NCBI GenBank assembly: GCA_964353455.1
Contig: CAYGWP010000406.1
Span: 1-22,056, forward strand
DNA from: CAYGWP01 sp964353455
GTDB taxonomy: Bacteria > Planctomycetota > Phycisphaerae > FEN-1346
Reading direction: 5' to 3'
DNA length: 22,056 nucleotides
The translations under genes and the position numbers were made by a program. Below the pieces are notes generated by a model, which worked only from the letters and a program-made list of their open reading frames with translations, was not told the DNA's origin and ran no database searches. Positions 6,876 through 13,972 of this stretch are shown here, one piece after another. Numbering within the stretch: position 1 is the stretch's first letter; every line of letters starts with the position of its first letter.

Positions 6876-8153
6876 ATGACTAGCAAGGTGAAGAGACTGG
6901 CCCTCGCCGCCGTGATTGGCGCATTCGCGCTCTCAGGGCGCGCGGCCGGGGCGGGGCTGGCGGTCACGGAGGCGGGCGCGCCGCCCGATCTCAAGGTGAC
7001 GGTGACCTCGCCGGGCGTCTATAGGGCCGTGGTCTGGCAAGCCACCGGCGGGGGGATGACGGAGTTCTACGACCTCTCCTCGGACCCCGCGGCAAAGATG
7101 AACCTCGCTGGACAGGACCGGGGGCTCCTTGAGGTGGGCTGGCACGGCGCCTCTCGCCCCGACCCGGACCCGTCCCTGGGCGACTACGGGAAGCCGCCCA
7201 GCGGCAGTTACGGCTGTCGCGACTGGCCCTCCGCGGGACACAAGGCCCTCAAGGCCGAGGGTGAACTTGCGGTGATCGAGAGAAGCCCCGCACGCGTCCG
7301 CATCCAAGCCAAGTCGGTCTTCACATTCTGGTCGAACTTCGCCGACAGGAACATGCCCGTTGCGGCCACCTACACCTTCTACCCGGCGGGCCAGATCGTC
7401 GTCCAGGTGCGGGTCCAGAAGGCCGAGAGGGAGTTCAAGTGGAGCACCGAGTACGGCCCGCACCTCTTCTTCCCGGCGCCCAAGGACAAGCCGGAGGCGA
7501 ACCCCTGCTACGTCTTCAGCACGCCCAAGGTGTCCGAAGTGAAGGCCGGCTCCTTCTCGCCGTCCGAGGAACTCGTCCTGGCCGCGAGCGAGAAGGTGAA
7601 GGCGACGTTCCTCCTGACGATCCCTGCCGAGCAACATGCCCTGTTCGACCGGCACATGCGCCACGACGGGCGGTCGGTCGGCTGGGACCGCTGCGGCTAC
7701 GGCAGCGGCGGCATCCTGATGAAGCCGGGCTACGATTCGACCTGGGCGTGCCTGATCCAGATGGGCGCCGATGGGGGCAGCGCGGCGCCGCAGATCCGTG
7801 CGCCCAAGGACGCCCTCCCCTATGCCATGCAGTACCGCGCTCCGGCGAAGGTCACGGACGCCCAACTCGTGCGGGACGAGGCGGGCGACTTCAACAAAGA
7901 CGGGTTCAACGAGTCCGAGGGGTGCCACGTCTTGCAGGCCGCCGGGCCGATATCGCTTGTCTATGAGCGGGGCGCGGGGGCGGGGTTCGCGCCGGCTTTC
8001 AAGGTGCTCGGCTGGAAGGGCGAAGCGCCGCAGCACGCGAAGGTTGACGGCAAGGAGGTCCCCGCCGCATCGGGTGTGGTCGATGGCACGCTCGTCATTC
8101 AGATCCTGGGCAGGATCGAGGGCGAACGGGCGAAGATCGAGATCGGCAAGTAG
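6876..8153 (+). CDS. Exported protein of unknown function
   Basis: 425 residues that I do not recognise. There is a signal peptide (KVKRLALAAVIGAFALSG, cleavage near AAGAG, about 20-28) and then a beta-rich chain without membrane segments, probably periplasmic or outside the cell. D338-F-N-K-D-G-F-N-E-S-E348 resembles a calcium-binding DxNxDG loop. Aromatic stretches such as TFWSNF and FYPAGQ near 150-170 would suit a sugar-binding sandwich. The ATG at 6876 is preferred because AAAGAGG (6861-6867) is eight bases away; the ATG at 6870 would leave two. It follows the DUF1080-like gene by 48 bp, so it is probably co-transcribed. A role in polysaccharide breakdown is inferred only from neighbours. 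Confidence 0.7.
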   Translation: MTSKVKRLALAAVIGAFALSGRAAGAGLAVTEAGAPPDLKVTVTSPGVYRAVVWQATGGGMTEFYDLSSDPAAKMNLAGQDRGLLEVGWHGASRPDPDPSLGDYGKPPSGSYGCRDWPSAGHKALKAEGELAVIERSPARVRIQAKSVFTFWSNFADRNMPVAATYTFYPAGQIVVQVRVQKAEREFKWSTEYGPHLFFPAPKDKPEANPCYVFSTPKVSEVKAGSFSPSEELVLAASEKVKATFLLTIPAEQHALFDRHMRHDGRSVGWDRCGYGSGGILMKPGYDSTWACLIQMGADGGSAAPQIRAPKDALPYAMQYRAPAKVTDAQLVRDEAGDFNKDGFNESEGCHVLQAAGPISLVYERGAGAGFAPAFKVLGWKGEAPQHAKVDGKEVPAASGVVDGTLVIQILGRIEGERAKIEIGK

Positions 8154-8155
8154 CA

Positions 8156-8283
8156 CTACGGCGCCATTAAGGCTTAGCGCGGTGGGTCTCCCGACCCACC
8201 GCGGGACGAAACCGCGTCGGCGCGGCCGAAAACACGGTTTGCGCGGCGGGTCGGGAGACCCGCCGCGCTCAGTGGCGCGGTAG
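8156..8283. repeat. Paired-hairpin element with outer arms
   Basis: Hairpin 1 is CGCGGTGGGTC (8178-8188) with GACCCACCGCG (8193-8203). Hairpin 2 is GCGCGGCGGGTC (8241-8252) with GACCCGCCGCGC (8257-8268). Between them AAACCG (8209-8214) can pair with CGGTTT (8235-8240). The outer feet CTACGGCGCCATTA (8156-8169) and the region ending GTGGCGCGGTAG (8283) are imperfect reverse complements, so the whole 128 bp is a nested palindrome. Hairpin 2, inverted, matches the first hairpin at 18311-18338 in 26 of 28 bases. It fills the gap between the stop at 8153 and the propeller gene, where it may affect transcript ends. Confidence 0.8.
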
Positions 8284-8334
8284 CAGTAGAAGAGGCTGGA
8301 TGCCTTGGCGGCAGGAAGCCCATCGGAGGGCCGA

Positions 8335-9687
8335 ATGGCGGCTGAACACCGCTTCGCGCACGCCCGTGCAACCGTCCGGGTCGCATTGGTCATTGTGTCC
8401 CTCTGCGCTGCGGCAGGCGGCGCCGACTGGCCGCAGTTCCGCGGCCCGAACCGCGACGGCATGCTGCCGGACGAAGCGTGGCTGACGCAGTGGCCGGAGG
8501 GCGGCCCGAAGTTGCTCTGGAAGGCCGGCGTCGGCGAAGGATACTCGGGGATGGCGGTGTCGGGCGGGCGGCTGTTCACAATGGGGCATGCGAAGCAGGT
8601 CGATGGCGACACCGGCGGCCAGGACGGCTACGACGTGGTCTGGTGCCTCGACGCCGCCACCGGCAAGCAGGTCTGGAAACACGCGTACCCCTGCGCGGTC
8701 GCATCGTACTACGGCCCATTCACGACGCCCGCTGTGGACGGCGGACTCGTCTTCACCCTCAGCCAGTTCGGCCATCTCCACTGTCTGGAGGCATCCTCGG
8801 GCAAGGTTGTCTGGAGCACGAACACCGTGGACGGGCTCAATGCGAAAAGGCCGTACTACGGATACGCCGGCTCGCCGCTGGTGGCCGGCGAGGTGGTCGT
8901 GGTGGAGACCGGCGGCAGCGAGGCGTCGCTGACGGCCCTTGAGAAGCGGACCGGCAAGGTTGCCTGGCGATACGGCAAGGGCGAGGCCGGCTACTCCACT
9001 CCCGTTGCCGGAAAGTTCGACGGCCAGGCGTGCGTGGTGGCCCTGACACCGGCGGCGGTGTCGGCCGTGAATGCGGCGACAGGCCAAGAAGTCTGGCGGC
9101 ATCCCTGGAAGGCCTCGGCCCAGTCCACCGCCACGGCGCCGCTGGTCTTGGGCGACAAGGTCTTCATCTCCGGCTCGGAGACCAAGAAGACGGGGATTCT
9201 GTTGCAAGTCGCCGGCCGCGCCGTCAGCGTCGTGTGGCAGGGGCAGAACATGTTGAACTATTTCAATGCGAGCGTGGTCCACGACGGCCACCTCTACGGC
9301 GTCAACAGCCTCGATCACCTGCCCAGGAACTCCACGCTTCGGTGCGTCAACCTCCTCACCGGCGAGGTGAAGTGGGACAAGGAGGGCGTAGGGCTTGCGT
9401 CGGTGGTGCTCGTCGGTGGCACAGCCGCCCCCGGCTGTGCCGGCATGGCAGATGGTCGCACCCCCGAGGGCGGGGGTGCCACAGGCCGCAACCTCCTCGT
9501 CCTGACCGACAAAGGCGAACTGGTCCTCGCGCATGCGGCGCCCGATGCATACAAGGAACTGGGCCGCACCAAAGTGCTCGACGGGAATTGCTGGACAACC
9601 CCCGTCCCGTGCGATGGGAAGATCTACTGCCGAAACCACCGCGGCGACATCGTCTGCCTGGACATTGCAGCCCGGAAGCAGGAGTAG
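8335..9687 (+). CDS. Exported PQQ-like beta-propeller protein (with in-frame repeat insertion)
   Basis: 450 residues. A signal peptide (about 1-30) is followed by DWPQFRGPNRDG (31-42), the usual opening of planctomycete PQQ-like propellers. Several blades follow with the pattern CLDAATGKQVWKH, CLEASSGKVVWS, ALEKRTGKVAWRYG and CVNLLTGEVKWD. Such proteins resemble BamB and quinoprotein dehydrogenases, but I see no firm PQQ-ligand set, so a binding or scaffold role is likelier than an enzyme. The ATG at 8335 has GGAGG at 8325-8329, five bases away. About residues 362-384 (bases 9418-9486) are encoded by a paired-hairpin element; removing these 23 codons would rejoin VVLVG to RNLLVLTDKGELVL, a normal blade. 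The insertion keeps the frame, so the protein is probably still made. Confidence 0.85.
   Translation: MAAEHRFAHARATVRVALVIVSLCAAAGGADWPQFRGPNRDGMLPDEAWLTQWPEGGPKLLWKAGVGEGYSGMAVSGGRLFTMGHAKQVDGDTGGQDGYDVVWCLDAATGKQVWKHAYPCAVASYYGPFTTPAVDGGLVFTLSQFGHLHCLEASSGKVVWSTNTVDGLNAKRPYYGYAGSPLVAGEVVVVETGGSEASLTALEKRTGKVAWRYGKGEAGYSTPVAGKFDGQACVVALTPAAVSAVNAATGQEVWRHPWKASAQSTATAPLVLGDKVFISGSETKKTGILLQVAGRAVSVVWQGQNMLNYFNASVVHDGHLYGVNSLDHLPRNSTLRCVNLLTGEVKWDKEGVGLASVVLVGGTAAPGCAGMADGRTPEGGGATGRNLLVLTDKGELVLAHAAPDAYKELGRTKVLDGNCWTTPVPCDGKIYCRNHRGDIVCLDIAARKQE
9416..9482. repeat. Paired-hairpin element inserted inside a coding sequence
   Basis: GGCACAGCCG (9418-9427) pairs with CGGCTGTGCC (9432-9441), and GCACCCCCG (9458-9466) pairs with CGGGGGTGC (9471-9479). 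The feet are GTGGCAC (9416-9422) and GTGCCAC (9476-9482). It has the layout of the element at 9693-9755, and in both the second loop is AGGG and CACAGG closes the right end. Here it is translated as a glycine/alanine-rich stretch. Confidence 0.8.
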
Positions 9688-9692
9688 GACTT

Positions 9693-9755
9693 GTAGCACA
9701 GCCGCCCTCGGCTGTGCTTGGTTGCGTGTTGCACGCCCGAGGGCGGGCGTGCCAC
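9693..9755. repeat. GTAG-type paired-hairpin (REP/BIME-like) element
   Basis: It opens GTAGCAC (9693-9699) and ends GTGCCAC (9749-9755). Hairpin 1 is GCACAGCCG (9696-9704) with CGGCTGTGC (9709-9717); hairpin 2 is GCACGCCCG (9731-9739) with CGGGCGTGC (9744-9752). GTAG followed by a hairpin is the classic REP layout, and two inverted units make a BIME. It begins six bases after the propeller stop and ends 24 bases before the next start, so it may also act on the transcript between the two genes. Confidence 0.8.
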
Positions 9756-9778
9756 AGGAAGGAGCAAGAGGAAACCTC

Positions 9779-12187
9779 ATGAGGCTAACGTGCATCTTCG
9801 GGCGGATGATGTGCCTGTGGCTGCTCCCGGCGATGTTGCTGCCGGTGTCGGCCGCGGCGGCCGACGACGACCTGAACCCGGTCACCATGAAGAGCGCCCC
9901 CAGCCACGCGCCCGTGGTCCTTGTGGACGGCAAAGAGGCGAAGGGCTACATCTGCGTGATGGGCGAGCAGTCGGCGAACCTCGCAATTGCCGTCAAGGAA
10001 CTTCAGGCGTGCATCGAGTCGGCCACAGGGGCCAAACTGCCCATCGTCTCCGGAAAGATCCGGAGCCCGGCCATCGTGATCGGCAACTGCGATGAGGCGC
10101 GGGCCCAGGGGCTCGACGGCGGCAAGATGGCCGTTGAGGGCTTCGAGATCAAGACCGCGGCCGACCGCGTCTTCATCGTCGGTAGCGACGGCGTCGTGGA
10201 CGAGGCGTCGAAGACCTCCTCCGACGGCACCGCATGGGGCGTGGCCGAGTTCCTGGAGCGGATCGTCGGCGTGCGATGGTACTGGCCGGCGGACCGCGGA
10301 GGGCGGTCGGTCATTCCCAAGGCCGACCTGGTCGTCAAGCCGGTTTGGCTGGCCGACGCGCCGGTCTTCCGGAAGCGGGTGTACTATCCGCCGGCGGCGC
10401 CGTCGCGCCCGATCGACGGAAAGATGCAGAAGTTTCAATCGCTCTGCACGATGCTGCGCGCGGCAAACTCCTGGCCGATCTCGCTGCGCGTGCACCAGCC
10501 CAGCGACTGGGGCCGCAATGACGACTACCGCCGGAACCGCCCCGAGATCTTCCAACTCAACCCCGACGGCAGCCGCGACTTCTCCATGTTCTGCTACAGC
10601 AACCCTAAGACCCTACAGACGTTCCTTGAGAACATCGACGACCACTTCGCCGGCCGAACGAAGGTCCGCTTCATCGCCGGCAGCGCCATCACCGTCTCTC
10701 CGCCCGACATCGGCCTGAACTGCCAGTGCGAGCCCTGCCGCAAACTGTGGGACCCCGACGGCGGCGGACACGGCGCGGCATCGAAGATCATGGTCGATTT
10801 CGTCACCCGCCTGGCCACAGAGGTCAAGACGCGGTACCCGGGCAAGACCGTCATTTACCTGGCCTACTCGAACTACACCCGCGCGCCGGACGGTTGCAGA
10901 CTCCCCGACAACGTGCAGGTCCAGATCTGCGGCATGCCGGGCATCGCCAGGTACAAGGAGCCTTCGATCCTTGCGGCTGACCAGGCCAACATCGACCGCT
11001 GGGCGGCCGCAAGCGGACAGAAGACCCAGGACTGGCACTACAGTTGCTGGCCGGCCGACCGCACGCAGGCCCCCTACCAGTACCCGCACGTGCTTAAGGC
11101 CTATTACCAGTCCAACCGCGAGAAGACTGTTGGCACGTACATCAACGGCGGATACCCGGACGAATGGCCGCGGTTCCATATCTCACTTTACTGCTGGCTG
11201 AAACTGCTGTGGAACCCCGACTTCGACGTTGACGCGGCCATCGACGAGTATTGCCGGCGGATGTACGGCCCTGCCGCCGGCACGGTCCGCCGCATCGTGC
11301 AACTGGAACTCGACGGTTGGGAGAAGAGCCGCTGGCCCGAAGGACGGCTGTCGCCGAAGGCCATCTACGAGATCTCCTACCCCAAGGCGACGATCCAAGA
11401 GATGAAGCAATTGCTCCAGCAGGCGGCCAAGGAGGTTGCCGCCGACGAGCAGGCCGCCGGCCGCCTGGCGTACTTCTCCGACTGCTTCGGCGACTTCTTC
11501 GGGGAGTACGTTGCCGTCATGGAGGGCGCCGGCCAGCGGATTCTCGAGGCGCAGAAGGTGGACGCCAACCCGGCCGTCGATGGGAACCTGGACGATGCGG
11601 TCTGGGCGAAGGCCGTCCCCGCCACGCTCGTAGGCGCGCACGTCTATCCCGTCAAACGAGCCGGTAGCCAGGACATCGAATGCAAATACCCCACCGCGGT
11701 CCGCGCGGTCTATACCCTGGACGGCATCACCTTCGGCTTCCGCATGACCGAGCCGGACCCGGCCAACCTCAAGCGCGTCGTCCGCACTAACGACCACGCA
11801 TTGACATGGCAGGATGACTGCATAGAGATATTTCTCGACCCGACCGGCAAGAACCTGGGCAGGTTCTTCCAGTTCGTCATCAATTCCGGCGGCAGCGTGC
11901 AGGACGCCAGGGACGGCAAGTTCGACTGGAACGCCGAGGGCCTGAAGACCGCCGTCCGCCTCGGGCAGGACCACTGGTCGATGGAGGTCTTCATCCCCTT
12001 TAAGACCCTCGGCGACCAGGTCCGCGGCGGCACGGGCGTGGTCTGGTTCGGCCAGTTCACGCGGCACCGCACGGCCGGCGCGGAGCCCAAGGACGGCAAC
12101 GTCCAGGAGAACCAGAGGCTGAACGCCAGGTTCGGCGGGCCCAACAGCAACCTGGCCGACTTCGCGCCCATGCCGTTCCGCGAGTGA
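9779..12187 (+). CDS. Exported DUF4838 protein with C-terminal CBM9-like domain
   Basis: 802 residues. The signal peptide (about 1-27) has a methionine/leucine-rich core ending in SAAAA. Residues about 45-140 (LAIAVKELQACIESATGAKL, then PIV and VIGNC) resemble the small N-terminal domain of alpha-glucuronidases and hexosaminidases. About 180-560 is DUF4838-like, with a CQCEPCRKLW cysteine cluster and a long run of tyrosine/tryptophan-rich motifs such as QDWHYSCWPAD. From about 590 (VDANPAVDGNLDDAVWAKA to the end) is a CBM9-like sandwich, so the protein probably binds a polysaccharide. No catalytic residues of DUF4838 are known to me; a glycosidase-like activity is inferred. The ATG at 9779 has AAGAGG at 9766-9771. 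The open frame upstream to 9533 overlaps the propeller gene and is not used. Confidence 0.8.
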   Translation: MRLTCIFGRMMCLWLLPAMLLPVSAAAADDDLNPVTMKSAPSHAPVVLVDGKEAKGYICVMGEQSANLAIAVKELQACIESATGAKLPIVSGKIRSPAIVIGNCDEARAQGLDGGKMAVEGFEIKTAADRVFIVGSDGVVDEASKTSSDGTAWGVAEFLERIVGVRWYWPADRGGRSVIPKADLVVKPVWLADAPVFRKRVYYPPAAPSRPIDGKMQKFQSLCTMLRAANSWPISLRVHQPSDWGRNDDYRRNRPEIFQLNPDGSRDFSMFCYSNPKTLQTFLENIDDHFAGRTKVRFIAGSAITVSPPDIGLNCQCEPCRKLWDPDGGGHGAASKIMVDFVTRLATEVKTRYPGKTVIYLAYSNYTRAPDGCRLPDNVQVQICGMPGIARYKEPSILAADQANIDRWAAASGQKTQDWHYSCWPADRTQAPYQYPHVLKAYYQSNREKTVGTYINGGYPDEWPRFHISLYCWLKLLWNPDFDVDAAIDEYCRRMYGPAAGTVRRIVQLELDGWEKSRWPEGRLSPKAIYEISYPKATIQEMKQLLQQAAKEVAADEQAAGRLAYFSDCFGDFFGEYVAVMEGAGQRILEAQKVDANPAVDGNLDDAVWAKAVPATLVGAHVYPVKRAGSQDIECKYPTAVRAVYTLDGITFGFRMTEPDPANLKRVVRTNDHALTWQDDCIEIFLDPTGKNLGRFFQFVINSGGSVQDARDGKFDWNAEGLKTAVRLGQDHWSMEVFIPFKTLGDQVRGGTGVVWFGQFTRHRTAGAEPKDGNVQENQRLNARFGGPNSNLADFAPMPFRE

Positions 12188-12229
12188 CAGCCCGAAAAGT
12201 CTGCAAGCCAGCCGACAAGGAGAACCAAG

Positions 12230-13972
12230 ATGAAAGCCGCCGCCGTGAGCCGTCTCGTGTGCTGCACGCTTGCCCTGGCGGTTCTGGCCGTCCCCGCGTC
12301 GGCGGCAGGTCAGAAGGACCCTAGCGAGCGGGAATGCGTCATCAGCGGCGGGGCGGCCCCGTGGGGATCGCGCGGACTCAGGAAGGCCGGCGAGGAGTTC
12401 ACCGTCAAGGCCGACCCGCCCGCCAAGGAGATGGCCTTCGTCGAATGGGTCGGCAACGTCGAGTGCCTGGCCGACCCGAAGGCCGCCGAGACAACGCTCA
12501 CGATGCCGGCGGAATTCCCCTTCGCCAACGTGCACATTGCGGCGGCATACAAGCGCGGTGGGCCGAAGCGGTTCCTCCACTCGCTCTTCCAGGACCGCAT
12601 GGTGATTCAGCGCGGCGTGAAGGCCCCCGTCTGGGGCTGGACCGGGCCGGGCAAGGAAGTCGCGGTCGAGGTCGCCGGCCAGACCGTCAAGGCCACGGCC
12701 GGCGGCGACGGCAAGTGGATCGCCCGCATCGGCCCGCTGGAGGCCGGCGGCCCGCACACCATCAAGATCACGGGGCCGGAGACCCGGACGATAAGCGACG
12801 TGATGGCGGGGGACGTGTGGCTGTGCTCGGGGCAGTCGAACATGGCCGGCAGCGGCCCGGCCAAGGAGGATACCGAGAAGGCGACATATCCCTATCTACG
12901 CATGTTTAACGACAACCCCGGCGCGAACGAATACAACGGGGCGCAGCCGTTCGACGACCTGGCCGAGGCGAGGAGCGGCTGGCAGCCGTGTACGCCGGAG
13001 GCGGCGTCGCACTGGTCGCGCGTGGCGTTCTATTTCGGACAGGCCGTGCACGAGCACCTCAAGGCGCCCGTGGGCCTCATCGTATCGGCCATGGACGGCT
13101 CGTTCATCGAGGGCTGGATGCCGCGCGAGACCCTCGAAAGCCTGCCGGAGTACATGGCCGGCGGCAGGTTCACGCCCGACTACAACCTGAGTTGGGGCGG
13201 CGGACAGATGCCTATAGTTCGATATAACGCCCGCATCGCGCCCCTCGGGCCGTACGCGATGAAAGGCGTCCTCTGGTACCAGGGCGAGTCGAACGGCAAC
13301 GCCCGCTCGGCCCTGCGCTACAGGAACCTCCTGGAACTCATGATCCGCGATTGGCGCAAGGTCCTGGGCGACGAGGGGCTGCCATTCGTCATCATACAGA
13401 TGCACATGTTTGGCAAGTTCGAGACCAGCCGGCCGCCGGGCACGAGCCGCGTGCCGTGGGCCGAACTGGAAGAGTCGCAGATGGCCGTGGCCCGGAAGGT
13501 GCCGAACGTCGGCTGCGCGGTGACCTACGATTACGGGAAGGAGCAGAGCCTGCATCCGCCCGACAAGAAGAACATCAGCCTGCGGGCGGCCCTTGTGGCC
13601 CGGAAGGTGGCTTACGGCGAGGACGTCGTCTGCTGCGGACCTGTCTATAAGTCTATGAGCGTTGAGGGCGGCGCCGTCCGCCTCTCCTTCGAGAACCTCG
13701 CCGGCGGGCCGGTCGCAAAGGGCGGCGAGCCGCTAAGGCATTTCGCCATTGCCGCCGCCGACCGGAAATGGGAATGGGCCGATGCGAAGATCGACGGCGA
13801 CACGGTCGTCGTCTCCAGCCCCAAGGTCAAGGGCCCCGTGGCCGTGCGATACGCGTGGGGCTCGGGCCAGCAGGAGGCCAACCTCTCGAACAAGGCCGGC
13901 CTGCCCGCCCCGGCCTTCCGCACGGACGAGTGGAACGACGACCCCGAGGCCGCCGCAAAAAAGGGGAAGTAG
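12230..13972 (+). CDS. Exported sialate O-acetylesterase-like SGNH esterase
   Basis: 580 residues. Signal peptide about 1-26. Residues about 37-107 read like a divergent InlB B-repeat module (AGEEFTVKADPPA, then a TLTMPAEF segment ending HIAAAYK). The esterase begins near 114 (RFLHSLFQDRMVIQRG). VWLCSGQS203NM holds the nucleophile Ser203, GVLWYQGESNG near 345-355 is the second block, and YGKEQSLHPPDKKN near 437-450 gives the catalytic His with a nearby Asp. It likely removes acetyl esters from sugars such as sialic acid or decorated xylan and pectin. AAGGAG at 12218-12223 precedes the ATG, and the gap to the DUF4838 gene is 42 bp, so they are co-transcribed. The N-terminal repeat module is unusual for this family. 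Confidence 0.88.
   Translation: MKAAAVSRLVCCTLALAVLAVPASAAGQKDPSERECVISGGAAPWGSRGLRKAGEEFTVKADPPAKEMAFVEWVGNVECLADPKAAETTLTMPAEFPFANVHIAAAYKRGGPKRFLHSLFQDRMVIQRGVKAPVWGWTGPGKEVAVEVAGQTVKATAGGDGKWIARIGPLEAGGPHTIKITGPETRTISDVMAGDVWLCSGQSNMAGSGPAKEDTEKATYPYLRMFNDNPGANEYNGAQPFDDLAEARSGWQPCTPEAASHWSRVAFYFGQAVHEHLKAPVGLIVSAMDGSFIEGWMPRETLESLPEYMAGGRFTPDYNLSWGGGQMPIVRYNARIAPLGPYAMKGVLWYQGESNGNARSALRYRNLLELMIRDWRKVLGDEGLPFVIIQMHMFGKFETSRPPGTSRVPWAELEESQMAVARKVPNVGCAVTYDYGKEQSLHPPDKKNISLRAALVARKVAYGEDVVCCGPVYKSMSVEGGAVRLSFENLAGGPVAKGGEPLRHFAIAAADRKWEWADAKIDGDTVVVSSPKVKGPVAVRYAWGSGQQEANLSNKAGLPAPAFRTDEWNDDPEAAAKKGK

Noticed and set aside
6933..8612. 559-codon minus-strand frame
   Set aside because: Antisense shadow of the exported unknown protein and the propeller gene.
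9533..9778. Upstream extension of the DUF4838 gene
   Set aside because: Overlaps the propeller gene and precedes the signal peptide; the ATG at 9779 has its own ribosome site.
8269..9933. 554-codon minus-strand frame
   Set aside because: Antisense shadow of the propeller gene; repeats of its blades are visible in reverse.
11183..12757. 524-codon minus-strand frame
   Set aside because: Antisense shadow of the DUF4838 and esterase genes.
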